Below, piece by piece: positions 17,609 to 25,845 of a stretch of DNA of 64,000 nt. A program made the translations under genes and the position numbers. Position 1 is the first letter of the stretch, and each line of letters opens with the position of its first letter. This DNA comes from NCEH01 sp002257205 (GTDB lineage: Bacteria > Pseudomonadota > Alphaproteobacteria > Rhizobiales > Xanthobacteraceae), in assembly GCF_043195105.1 (NCBI RefSeq), contig NZ_JBAFWO010000001.1; one strand, given 5' to 3'. The notes under the pieces are model-generated. The model had not been told where the DNA came from. It did not search any database and saw only the letters and a program-made list of their open reading frames with translations.

Positions 17609-17793
17609 CCACGCTTCTCCTTTGGCGAGGCATCTTCCCGCCCAAAGACGGCAAGACGAGGCCCGCAAATCCACCTTCCCGACGCTAAAGTTCGCGGAGG
17701 CCGGAACGACCAGCTTACGATATGTTTGCGCCGCGTCGAACCACAGCTTCGCATACGCACAAGTTCGCATGCTCAACTCATCGCGAGGAGCCC

Positions 17794-18429
17794 ATGACAG
17801 ACAGCCGCGATGCAGCGCCAAAAGTGCCCGCGCAGGCAGCGCCCGGCGGAACGGGGCGGCTCGATGCCCTGATGGCGGCGGCCTCCGCTGCCGGCGGGCG
17901 CGGCCCGGCGCCGCTGGAGCGCTGGAATCCGCCCGATTGCGGCGACATCGATATGCGCATCGCTGCCGACGGCACCTGGTTCTATGCCGGTACCCCGATC
18001 GGCCGGCCCGCCCTCGTGCGGCTGTTCGCCTCCGTGCTGACGCGGGAGGACGGGCGCTTCATGCTGAAGACGCCGGCGGAAAAGGTGGGGCTCATTGTCG
18101 AGGATGCCCCGTTCCTCGCGGTGGATTTCGCGGAAGAAGAGACGCAGGCGGGCAAGGTACTGGTGTTCCGCACCAATCTGGACGACATCGTGCGCTGCGG
18201 CCCCGGCCATGATTTGCGCTTCGCACCGGGGGCAGGGGTTGGCGAAGTGCGGCCCTACCTCCATGTACGCCACGGGCTGGAGGCGCGCCTCACCCGCGCC
18301 GCGTTCGTGGATCTGGTGGAGCGGGGCGAGGTGCGGGAGCTTGAGGGCGTGCCCATGTTCGGGATCGCCTCCGGCGGCTGCTTCTATCCCATGATGGCGG
18401 CGGACGAATTGGACCGGGCCTCGACATGA
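17794..18429 (+). CDS. DUF1285 domain-containing protein
   Basis: A 211-residue soluble protein. After a low-complexity N-terminus it reads RWNPPDCGDIDMRIAADGTWFYAGTPI (about residues 46-72), the DUF1285 opening, then RLFASVLTRE and YLHVRHGLEARL. The ATG at 17794 follows GCGAGGAG; an in-frame ATG at 17722 lacks a matching site and lies in the divergent promoter. Function is unknown. It overlaps the NUDIX gene by four bases (ATGA) and starts a run of four overlapping genes. It is divergent from the MoxR locus, with about 185 bases between starts. Confidence 0.88.
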   Translation: MTDSRDAAPKVPAQAAPGGTGRLDALMAAASAAGGRGPAPLERWNPPDCGDIDMRIAADGTWFYAGTPIGRPALVRLFASVLTREDGRFMLKTPAEKVGLIVEDAPFLAVDFAEEETQAGKVLVFRTNLDDIVRCGPGHDLRFAPGAGVGEVRPYLHVRHGLEARLTRAAFVDLVERGEVRELEGVPMFGIASGGCFYPMMAADELDRAST

Positions 18430-19085
18430 CGGAGCTGCTGAAGACGCGCATGGACACGTTCGACGATTTCGCCGCCCGGGCCCGGACCCGACTGCGAGCG
18501 GCACCGCCGCCGCCCTTTTCCCCCGAAAGCGCGGCCGGCCTCAATGGGGATCACGCGCTCGCCACCGATCCGGCCACCCTGCTGCCGCAGCGCGCGCCGC
18601 GCCATGCCGCCGTGCTGGTGCCCATCGTCGCCCGCGCCGAGCCGACGGTATTGCTGACCTTGCGCTCGTCTCACCTCTCCCACCACCCCGGCCAGATCGC
18701 CTTTCCCGGCGGGCGGGTGGACCCCGAGGACAAGGACGAGGTGGCGGCCGCCCTGCGCGAAGCCAATGAGGAAGTGGGCATCGCGGCGCATTTCATCGAG
18801 CCTTTGGGCTTTCTCGACGGCTATCTCTCCAGCACCGGATTCTGGATCGCGCCCGTGGTGGCGCGTCTCGATCCCGATTATGGGATGAGGCTCAATCCCG
18901 GCGAGGTGCAGGAGGCGTTCGAAGTGCCGCTCGCCTTCCTCATGACGCCCGCGAACCATCTGCGGCAGTCCGGCGAGCGCAACGGCGTGCTGCGCCATTT
19001 CTACGCCATGCCCTATCGCGAGCGCTTCATCTGGGGCGCCACGGCGGGAATCCTGCGCAATCTCTACGATCGGGTTTATGGTTGA
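18426..19085 (+). CDS. NUDIX hydrolase, CoA pyrophosphatase type
   Basis: A 219-residue hydrolase. The NUDIX box spans residues 95-118 (GGRVDPEDKDEVAAALREAN, then EEVG) with both metal-binding glutamates. Just before it, LLTLRSSHLSHHPGQIAFPGG-type residues give the CoA-pyrophosphatase (NudL-like) subtype. It should cleave CoA or acyl-CoA to phosphopantetheine and adenosine 3',5'-bisphosphate. Cytoplasmic. The stop overlaps the next start by one base (TGATG). Confidence 0.92.
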   Translation: MTELLKTRMDTFDDFAARARTRLRAAPPPPFSPESAAGLNGDHALATDPATLLPQRAPRHAAVLVPIVARAEPTVLLTLRSSHLSHHPGQIAFPGGRVDPEDKDEVAAALREANEEVGIAAHFIEPLGFLDGYLSSTGFWIAPVVARLDPDYGMRLNPGEVQEAFEVPLAFLMTPANHLRQSGERNGVLRHFYAMPYRERFIWGATAGILRNLYDRVYG

Positions 19086-19345
19086 TGCTGCGCACCCTCC
19101 TCATCGAAGGCGGCCTGTTCCTCACGCCGTTCGTTCTTTACGCCTTGCTGCTGCTGGTGACGCGGGGGTCCATTCTGCCGGCGGAATGGTCGCCGCGCAT
19201 GATGGGGGTGCTGTCGGTGATCGCGATCGTGCTGATGGCGCTCGGCCTGCTGGCCTTCGAGCACGGGCGCGGCGCGCCGCCGGGCACCCGCTATATTCCC
19301 GCCGAGGTGAAGGATGGGGTGCTCGTTCCGGGCCGCTTCGAATGA
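19085..19345 (+). CDS. DUF6111-like small membrane protein
   Basis: An 86-residue protein with two hydrophobic helices (about 5-26 and 38-58) and a conserved-looking tail PPGTRYIPAEVKDGVLVPGRF. I take it as the DUF6111 family because of that tail and its position before the CCA gene, a recurrent alphaproteobacterial order. The ATG at 19085 is preferred to a TTG three bases upstream; it shares one base with the NUDIX stop. It overlaps the CCA gene by four bases. Confidence 0.75.
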   Translation: MLRTLLIEGGLFLTPFVLYALLLLVTRGSILPAEWSPRMMGVLSVIAIVLMALGLLAFEHGRGAPPGTRYIPAEVKDGVLVPGRFE

Positions 19346-20559
19346 GCGCGCCTTCGCTCGCTGATGCTCCCTGGTTCACGGCCGCGCCGCTGCGCCGGGT
19401 ACTCGGCGCCCTGGATGGCGCGGGCGAGGAGACGCGGGTCGTCGGCGGGGCGGTGCGCAATGCCCTGCTGGGGCGGCCGGTGAGCGAAGTGGATCTCGCC
19501 ACCACCGCCGTGCCGGAAGAGACCATGCGGCGCGCACGCGCGGCCGGGCTGAAGGCGGTGCCCACCGGCCTTGCCCACGGCACGGTGACCGTGATCGCTG
19601 ACGGCACGCCGTTCGAGGTGACCACACTGCGCGAGGACATCGAGACCGACGGGCGCCACGCGCAGGTGCGTTTCGGCCGCGACTGGATGGCGGATGCCGC
19701 GCGGCGCGACTTCACCATGAACGCGCTTTATGCCGACGCGCAGGGCCGGGTGATCGACCTCGTGGGCGGCCTTGCCGATCTGCGTGCCGGGCGGGTGCGC
19801 TTCATCGGGGATGCGCAAACGCGCATTCGCGAAGACCATCTGCGCATCATGCGCCTGTTCCGCTTCCATGCCGCCTATGGGCGCGGCCCAATGGATGCAG
19901 CCGCGCTTTCCGCCGCCATCTGCCTGCGGGCCGGCATCCTGCGCCTGTCGCGCGAGCGGGTGGGGAGTGAATTGCTCAAGCTCCTGGTCGTGCAAGGCGC
20001 CGCGCCCACCGTGCGGCTGATGGGCGAGACCGGATTTTTGCCCACAATCCTGGGCGGCGTGCCGGATCTGATCTCCTTCGAACGCCTCGCTGCATTGGAC
20101 GTTGCCCTTGGCCTGCCGCCCGATGCCGTGCGCCGGCTCGGCGTTTTGGCCGTGCGCATCCTGGAAGATGCGGAGCGGTTGCGCGAGGGGCTGCGCCTGT
20201 CCAACGCGGCGTTCAAGCGGCTCCAGGGCATGGCGGGCGCGGGGCGCGGGGCGATGGATGCGCGGCAGGCCCGCGCGGCGATCTATCGGTTCGGGCGCGC
20301 GGCGTTCGAGGATCGGCTTCTGGTTGGCGCGGCGCGCGGCGCTCGGGGAGGCGACGAGGTGGCGCGGCTGCTGGCGCTGGCCCGCGCCTGGCCGGTGCCG
20401 GCCGCGCCGTTCTGCGCCGCCGATCTCATCGCCGAGGGGCTCAAGCCGGGCCCGGCGCTCGGGGCTGCGCTGGCGCGCATGGAGGAGGCCTGGATCGCAG
20501 CGGATTTTCCAGCCGACGCGCAGAGCCTGCGTGCGATCGCGGCGCTGGCGCGACCCTGA
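19342..20559 (+). CDS. cca: CCA tRNA nucleotidyltransferase
   Basis: A 405-residue class II polymerase-beta-type nucleotidyltransferase that adds or repairs the 3' CCA of tRNA. The head domain starts VVGGAVRNALLG (about 33-44) and continues VSEVDLATTA; the usual DxD metal motif is E-V-D here, a mild oddity. The RRDFTMNALY motif is near 118 and the EDHLRIMRLFRFHA motif near 172. The ATG at 19342 overlaps the preceding stop. An in-frame extension starting at 19078 runs through two other genes and is rejected. Confidence 0.92.
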   Translation: MSAPSLADAPWFTAAPLRRVLGALDGAGEETRVVGGAVRNALLGRPVSEVDLATTAVPEETMRRARAAGLKAVPTGLAHGTVTVIADGTPFEVTTLREDIETDGRHAQVRFGRDWMADAARRDFTMNALYADAQGRVIDLVGGLADLRAGRVRFIGDAQTRIREDHLRIMRLFRFHAAYGRGPMDAAALSAAICLRAGILRLSRERVGSELLKLLVVQGAAPTVRLMGETGFLPTILGGVPDLISFERLAALDVALGLPPDAVRRLGVLAVRILEDAERLREGLRLSNAAFKRLQGMAGAGRGAMDARQARAAIYRFGRAAFEDRLLVGAARGARGGDEVARLLALARAWPVPAAPFCAADLIAEGLKPGPALGAALARMEEAWIAADFPADAQSLRAIAALARP

Positions 20560-20566
20560 AACGCAA

Positions 20567-20590
20567 AAGGCCCTTCCGGGGAAGGGCCTT
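20567..20590 (-). terminator. Intrinsic terminator between convergent genes
   Basis: AAGGCCCTTCC / GGAAGGGCCTT forms an 11-bp stem with a tiny loop. On the minus strand it is followed by TTTT, so it should end the DUF2158 transcript. On the plus strand it sits eight bases after the cca stop but lacks a T-run, so it may still act both ways. Confidence 0.75.
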
Positions 20591-20714
20591 CGATGTCGAA
20601 CAGGTCGAGATGTCCAATACGCCTAGATGTCGAACGCCGCGCCGTGTTGAAACGCGCGACGTCTCGCAACGGGCGCGCGACGCGACCTGCCGGGCGGAGA
20701 GCCCGAGGCGAAGA

Positions 20715-20927
20715 TCAGTCTTCCTCGTCTTCTTCTTCGTCTTCGTCGAGGTCGAATTCCTCGATCTCCAGCGCGTCGAGGGCGATAGCCGGAAGCTTCT
20801 GGGTGCGGAATTCGACCACTTCCTCGGCGAACCACAACACTTCGACGATCTCGCCTTCAACGGCGATAACGGTCAAGGCCGGGCTGCCGGACTTGAGTTG
20901 AACGATTTCACCGGGCGCGAAGGCCAT
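20715..20927 (-). CDS. DUF2158 (YodC-like) small protein with acidic tail
   Basis: A 70-residue protein. MAFAPGEIVQLKSGSPALTV matches the start of DUF2158 (GDxVxLKSGGPxMTV), a small beta-barrel. The last 20 residues are almost all Asp/Glu (DLDEDEEEDEED at the end), unusual for the family and suggestive of a basic partner. Monocistronic, convergent with cca. The start is preceded by GGAG (minus strand, just above 20927). Function is unknown. Confidence 0.75.
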   Translation of the reverse strand: MAFAPGEIVQLKSGSPALTVIAVEGEIVEVLWFAEEVVEFRTQKLPAIALDALEIEEFDLDEDEEEDEED

Positions 20928-21016
20928 TGCAGCATCTCCTCAACAGATGCTTCCGCCTAAACGGCTTCTATGACAGTGCCATCACACGGCTGGGGCGAAG
21001 CGGTACAAAGCGCAAT

Positions 21017-21901
21017 TTAGGGCCATTTTACCTCCGGCGGCATGGAGGAGAGGATGGAGGCGACATTGCCGCCGGTCTTCAGGCCGAAGATGGTGCCCCG
21101 GTCATAAAGCAGGTTGAATTCCACATAGCGCCCGCGCCGCACCAACTGTTCCTCGCGGTCGTCCTTGGTCCAGGGCGTTTGGAAATTGGCGCGCACGAGG
21201 CGGGGATAGATGTCCAGGAAGGCGCGGCCGACATCCTGCGTGAAGGCGAAATCGGCATTGAAATCGCCGCTGTCCAGCCAATCGTAGAAAATGCCGCCGA
21301 TCCCGCGCGGCTCGTTGCGGTGCTTGAGGAAGAAATACTCCTCGCACCACGCCTTCAGCCGGGCGTAGTCCGCCACGGCATGCGGCGCGCACGCGGCCTC
21401 CATCGCCGCATGGAAGGCGACGGTATCGGGATCGTCCTGGGTGCGGCGGCGGTCCAGCACCGGGGTGAGGTCCGCGCCGCCGCCGAACCAGCTCTTGGTG
21501 GTGACGACGAAGCGCGTGTTCATGTGCACGGCCGGCACATGGGGGTTCGTCATGTGCGCGATCAGCGAGATGCCCGAGGCCCAGAAGCGCGGGTCTTCCG
21601 CCGCGCCGGGGATCTGGGCGCGGAACTCGGGGGCGAATTCCCCGAACACGGTGGAGGTGTGCACGCCGACCTTTTCGAACAGGCGCCCGCGCATCATCGC
21701 CATGGTGCCGCCGCCGCCCGGCGCGCCGCTATGGTCGGTGCGGTTCCAGGGCGAGCGCTCGAAGGTCGCGGCTGGGCCGGCATAGAGCGCGGCGGGCGCC
21801 TCGTTCTCCAACGCCTCGAAGGCGGAGATGATGCGGCCCTGCAAATCTTCGAACCAAGCGCGGGCGCGGGCTTTGCGGTCCTCGATATCGGATGGGAGCA
21901 T
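21017..21901 (-). CDS. hemF: Oxygen-dependent coproporphyrinogen III oxidase
   Basis: A 294-residue enzyme that decarboxylates coproporphyrinogen III to protoporphyrinogen IX with O2, in haem synthesis. Family landmarks: GGGGTMAMMRGRLFEKVGVH near 61-80, RFVVTTKSWFGGGADLTPV near 128-146, HRNEPRGIGGIFYDWL near 194, and GRYVEFNLLYDRGTIFGL near 258. Cytoplasmic dimer. It is full length and intact. It implies at least partly aerobic growth. Not in an obvious operon; the gene upstream is divergent. Confidence 0.96.
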   Translation of the reverse strand: MLPSDIEDRKARARAWFEDLQGRIISAFEALENEAPAALYAGPAATFERSPWNRTDHSGAPGGGGTMAMMRGRLFEKVGVHTSTVFGEFAPEFRAQIPGAAEDPRFWASGISLIAHMTNPHVPAVHMNTRFVVTTKSWFGGGADLTPVLDRRRTQDDPDTVAFHAAMEAACAPHAVADYARLKAWCEEYFFLKHRNEPRGIGGIFYDWLDSGDFNADFAFTQDVGRAFLDIYPRLVRANFQTPWTKDDREEQLVRRGRYVEFNLLYDRGTIFGLKTGGNVASILSSMPPEVKWP

Positions 21902-22043
21902 GAATGATCCTTACGCGGCGACGCCCCGTTCTGCGCCACCGCCGCCGCAAGTTCAACGCGCTGCCGCAGGTCCAGGCCGCGGGGGAGCGGTTTTGCCGCG
22001 TTGGCGCTTATGGTATCTGCCTTACTCGGAAGGCGGGGCGACC

Positions 22044-23255
22044 ATGCGAGTGTATCCGGGGCCGGCCGCGATGATGCGGTCGTTGCAGCGTGTGGACGTG
22101 GGCGATGTTCCTGTGTTTTTTGGAACAGCGTTCATTTTTTTCATCATCATGCTTTTCAGGATCAATATCTATTTGGCCCAGCCCAGTTTTTGGGCCGAGG
22201 ATTTGCCGATTTTCTGGTTTCATGCTTATCGGGACCCGTTTTACGAGCCTTTCCTCATTCCATATTCCGGCTATCTCAATTTCGCTCCTCGGTTGATTGC
22301 CGCCCTGGCGGAATTTTTTTCCTATAAGGTTCATCCGGCCTTTTATGTTTATGCCAGCGTCCTGATGTCGGCATGGACGGCGGCCGTCCTTTCTGTGTCG
22401 TCGGGGGCGCGCGCGCAGGGCGTCATCTTCGGCTTGCTTCTGGCCTTGGTCCCCCATTCCGGGGAGGTGTGGGCGACCCCGGCCAATCTGCAATGGGTCA
22501 TGGCGTGTGCCTTGCCGGTGCTGGCGCTCGGACCCGTCCCGTCATCGCGGTTCGCCAGGGGCAACCAGCTCGCTTTTGTGCTTGCGACAGCGCTGACTGG
22601 CCCGTTCATGATCGTGTCCGCGCCGCTCTGGGTTTATCGCGCCGCGCGCGCCTTTCGCACCCGCGACGGGTTCGGCGCAATCTTGGTGGCGATCGCCTTG
22701 TGCGGCGCCTTGGTTCAACTTCATTTCATCGCAAATCAGGTCGTAACCGTCTCTTCGGCTGGGGAGAGTCATCTTGTCAGAACCTTCATCCAGATTTTAT
22801 TGCGCTGGATTGAGCCGGTTTCCCGTGAAATTGGCGCTTTGAGCATTGCTTTTTGCGCTCTCATGATTTTGGGATTGTTTTACGGCCATCAAAGGGTGCT
22901 TCGAGCAGGATTCATTTTCCTGATATTTGCTATTTTTACATCTGTTTTATACAAATTCAAAAATACGTATGATGCGTTCATCGGATTGAATGGGGATCGT
23001 TATTTTTATATTCCAGCGGTGCTTGCGGCTTTCTGTCTTTCGTCCCTGATATTCGATGATGTAAATCGCTGGGTGAAGGCGATTGCCGCGATGCTGCTTG
23101 TGCGCATGCTGTTTTTGGCAGCGGAGATACCCATTCTCCCGCGCGAGCCTGTTTCCTTCGCCCGCGACTGGCGCGGCTATGCCCATCTCATCGGCCGCCA
23201 GGACATATTGGTGACGTTCCCGCCGCAATGGCAGTTTCTCATCAAGGCGAAATAG
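22044..23255 (+). CDS. Polytopic membrane protein, GT-C-like
   Basis: A 403-residue protein with about ten hydrophobic helices. An early loop carries FWAEDLPIFWFHAYRD and PYSGYLNFAPRLIAAL, a pattern (Trp-Ala-Glu-Asp ... Gly-Tyr-Leu ... Pro-Arg) that I associate with polyprenyl-phosphate-dependent GT-C-type membrane glycosyltransferases; the acidic ED pair would be the catalytic candidate. This assignment is tentative. The ATG at 22044 is chosen because upstream in-frame sequence overlaps hemF antisense; ATG 22071 is an alternative. Codons are more A/T-rich than in neighbours, especially around 22850-23100, suggesting horizontal origin. Its 3' end overlaps the lysR 3' end by 14 bases. Confidence 0.6.
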   Translation: MRVYPGPAAMMRSLQRVDVGDVPVFFGTAFIFFIIMLFRINIYLAQPSFWAEDLPIFWFHAYRDPFYEPFLIPYSGYLNFAPRLIAALAEFFSYKVHPAFYVYASVLMSAWTAAVLSVSSGARAQGVIFGLLLALVPHSGEVWATPANLQWVMACALPVLALGPVPSSRFARGNQLAFVLATALTGPFMIVSAPLWVYRAARAFRTRDGFGAILVAIALCGALVQLHFIANQVVTVSSAGESHLVRTFIQILLRWIEPVSREIGALSIAFCALMILGLFYGHQRVLRAGFIFLIFAIFTSVLYKFKNTYDAFIGLNGDRYFYIPAVLAAFCLSSLIFDDVNRWVKAIAAMLLVRMLFLAAEIPILPREPVSFARDWRGYAHLIGRQDILVTFPPQWQFLIKAK

Positions 23256-24132
23256 CGGGCGGCGCCTGCGTCGGTCCCGTCACCGCCGTCCACAAGGCTT
23301 CGACGGCAGCATTCTGGCGCGCGCGGGGGCGGAACAGGCGGATGTCCATGGCCACCTGATCGTCCGCGCTGCCGGCGCGGGCGAGGCGCTCGGCTTCCAG
23401 ATCGGCGGCGACGAGGCTGAGCGGAACCCAGGCGATGCCGCGCCCATCCCGCGCGAGGGTGGCGAGCACGCCCGCCAGATGGGAGGTGAAGGCGGGTTCC
23501 CTGCCATCGCCGCGCGCAACGCCAGAGGCGGCAAGAATGCGTCCCATGCCCGACGTCGGGGCATAGGCGAGATAGGGCCCGCCCACTCGCACCCGCGCCG
23601 GCGTGCCCACGGGCACCAGCCGATCTTCGCCGATGGTCGTGGAGAGAAACGCCGGCTCTTCCAGCCGCGTGCGCGCGGCGGGATGATGGTGGCACAACAG
23701 CAGATGGGCCTTGCCCTCCACCATCAGGTTTTCGCAGGCGACCATATGGTCGGCGGTGAGTTCGAACGTGGCCGGGGAATCAAGCCGCGCTTCCAGGTCG
23801 CGCAGCCAGGGTGGGAAAAAGGTGAGCGAAAGCACGTGGGTGGCGGCGAAGCGGATGGTCGCGCCGCTCGCCTGGGCGGCGAGGAGCGCCTCATGCCGGC
23901 CTTGGTGGAGCCGCCGCAGCGTTTCTTCCGCCACCGGGCGCAGACGCTCCCCCGCCGCCGTCAGGCGTACCGAATGGGTGGTGCGCTCGATCAGCGGCAC
24001 GCCCACCCAGTCCTCCAGCGCGCGGATGCGCCGGCTGAAGGCGGATTGGCTGACGGCGCGCTTGTGCGCCGCGCGGGAAAAGCCGCCTTCGTCCAGCAGC
24101 GCCAGGAAATCTTCGAGCCAGATCGTGTCCAT
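23242..24132 (-). CDS. LysR family regulator, HypT-like
   Basis: A 296-residue regulator. Helix-turn-helix at residues 5-60: WLEDFLALLDEGGFSRAAHK then VSQSAFSRRIRALEDWVGVPL, which resembles E. coli HypT/YjiE (hypochlorite-responsive) more than classical LysR proteins. The C-terminal effector domain (90-290) is intact, with one HLLLCHHHPAA segment rich in His. It is last in the minus-strand row and lies 64 bases after the GMC oxidoreductase start region's end, so it may regulate that catabolic cluster. Effector unknown. Confidence 0.85.
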   Translation of the reverse strand: MDTIWLEDFLALLDEGGFSRAAHKRAVSQSAFSRRIRALEDWVGVPLIERTTHSVRLTAAGERLRPVAEETLRRLHQGRHEALLAAQASGATIRFAATHVLSLTFFPPWLRDLEARLDSPATFELTADHMVACENLMVEGKAHLLLCHHHPAARTRLEEPAFLSTTIGEDRLVPVGTPARVRVGGPYLAYAPTSGMGRILAASGVARGDGREPAFTSHLAGVLATLARDGRGIAWVPLSLVAADLEAERLARAGSADDQVAMDIRLFRPRARQNAAVEALWTAVTGPTQAPPAISP

Positions 24133-24196
24133 GCCGCACCGGGGTCACTCAGAGGTCACCCTAGCGATGAGGACGCCGCTGCTCAATCAGGCCGGC

Positions 24197-25798
24197 TCAC
24201 CCCTTTGCGTCGGCCTTGATGAGGTCGGCGGCCTTTTCCGCGATCATCATCACGGCCGCCTGGGTATTGGCCGAGACGATGGTGGGCATGATGGCGGCAT
24301 CCACCACCCGAAGGCCGTCGAGCCCGTGCACCTTGAGGCGCGGATCCACCACGGCGGCGGGGCCGGTGCCCATCGCGCAGGTGCCGATGGGGTGATAGAT
24401 GGTCTGCCCCGTGGCTCGGGCGAAATCCAGCCATTGCGCGTCGCTCTGCACGTCCGGGCCGGGGTTCATCTCATAGGCGCGATACGGGTCCATGGCCGTC
24501 TGCCCGATGATGGCGCGGGCGATCTTCATGCCGCCGACGAGGCTGTCGCAATCCTCCTGCACCGCCAGGAAGTTCGGGCGGATGGAGGGCTGGGCGAACG
24601 GGTCGGCCGATTTCACATGGATCGAGCCGATGGATTGCGGGCGCAATTGGGTGACGCCGATGGTCATGCCCGGCAGATGGTCCAGCGCCCGGTCGGCGGC
24701 GTTGGCATAGCTCGCGTGCATGAAGAAATACTGGATGTCGGGGGTTTCCAGCTCCGGCCGGGTCTTCACGAAGCCATGGGCGAGCCCGGTGCCGAGGGTG
24801 AGGATGCCGGTGCGGGTGAGGAAATATTGCGCCACCGCGCGGGCCAGCTTCAGGCCGCGCGTCTGCTCGTTGAGGGTGATGGGCAACTTCACCCGCCAGT
24901 TCATGCGGGTGGCGAAATGGTCGCGGTAATTATTGCCGACGCCGTTCAGCGCATGAAACACCGGCAGGCCAGCGGCGGCGAGCGTGTCGGGATGGCCGAT
25001 GCCGGACAATTCCAGCAATTGCGGCGATTGTACCGCGCCGGCGGTGAGGAGGATTTCGCCGCGCGCCCGTGCCACTAGATCCTTGCCGCCGCGCCGATAG
25101 CGCACGCCGCTGGCGCGGCGGCCCTCGAATTCCAGCTTTAGCGCATGGGCGTGGGTGATGACCTTCAGGTTCGGCCGGCCCAGCGCCGGGCGCAGATAGG
25201 CGTCCACCACGGTCCAGCGTCGGCCGTCCTTCTGGTTGACCTGATAATAGCCGAAGCCGGCCTGGTCGGGGCCGTTATAGTCCGGGTTTCGGGCATATCC
25301 GGCTTCCTCGGCGGCGGCGATGAAGGCTTCCGAGAGCACCGGCCGCTCCGCCACCCGCACCACGTTCAGCGGACCGGAGGTGCCGCGCGAGGGGTCGGCG
25401 TCCGGCGCGACGAAGGTCTCCATTTTCTGGAAATAGGGCAGTACGTCGGCGGCGCTCCAGCCGGTCGCGCCGCGCTGGGCCCAGCCGTCGTAATCCTGCG
25501 GCTGGCCGCGCACATAGATCATGCCGTTGATGAGCGTGGAGCCGCCGAGACCCTTGCCGCGCGGCACCACGATCTCGCGATTTCCGGTGTTCTCTTCCTT
25601 CTCGGTGGTGAAGCGCCAGTTGAACGCGGCACCGCTGAGAAGCTTGGAGAACCCGGCGGGGATGGGGATCCAGAAGCCGTTGTCCGGCCCTCCCGCCTCA
25701 AGCAGCAGCACGCTGTGCCTGGGGTCTTCCGAGAGGCGCGCGGCGAGGATGCACCCGGCGGTGCCGCCTCCGACGATGATATAGTCGAACGTTTCCAT
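24197..25798 (-). CDS. GMC family FAD oxidoreductase (choline dehydrogenase-like)
   Basis: A 533-residue flavoenzyme oxidising an alcohol. FAD-binding GGGTAGCILAARLSED lies at 10-25, GMC signature 1 at about 80-103 (PRGKGLGGSTLINGMIYVRG), signature 2 (GAVQSPQLLELSGIG) near 254, and the C-terminal catalytic HPIGTCAMG near 470. The length fits BetA/alkanol-dehydrogenase-like GMC enzymes. Cytoplasmic. It is the last enzyme of the minus-strand catabolic row, starting 48 bases after the FAD hydroxyacid dehydrogenase. The substrate is not predictable; a choline role is not supported because betB/betI are missing. Confidence 0.9.
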   Translation of the reverse strand: METFDYIIVGGGTAGCILAARLSEDPRHSVLLLEAGGPDNGFWIPIPAGFSKLLSGAAFNWRFTTEKEENTGNREIVVPRGKGLGGSTLINGMIYVRGQPQDYDGWAQRGATGWSAADVLPYFQKMETFVAPDADPSRGTSGPLNVVRVAERPVLSEAFIAAAEEAGYARNPDYNGPDQAGFGYYQVNQKDGRRWTVVDAYLRPALGRPNLKVITHAHALKLEFEGRRASGVRYRRGGKDLVARARGEILLTAGAVQSPQLLELSGIGHPDTLAAAGLPVFHALNGVGNNYRDHFATRMNWRVKLPITLNEQTRGLKLARAVAQYFLTRTGILTLGTGLAHGFVKTRPELETPDIQYFFMHASYANAADRALDHLPGMTIGVTQLRPQSIGSIHVKSADPFAQPSIRPNFLAVQEDCDSLVGGMKIARAIIGQTAMDPYRAYEMNPGPDVQSDAQWLDFARATGQTIYHPIGTCAMGTGPAAVVDPRLKVHGLDGLRVVDAAIMPTIVSANTQAAVMMIAEKAADLIKADAKG

Positions 25799-25845
25799 GC
25801 CATCCCCCCTTCGGGGTCTCTTCTTGCTGGCCGACCCGTCCGCGC

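Noticed and set aside
24197..25798. Assigning the GMC enzyme as choline dehydrogenase (betA)
   Set aside because: No betB, betI or choline importer nearby; GMC family members with this motif set oxidise many alcohols.
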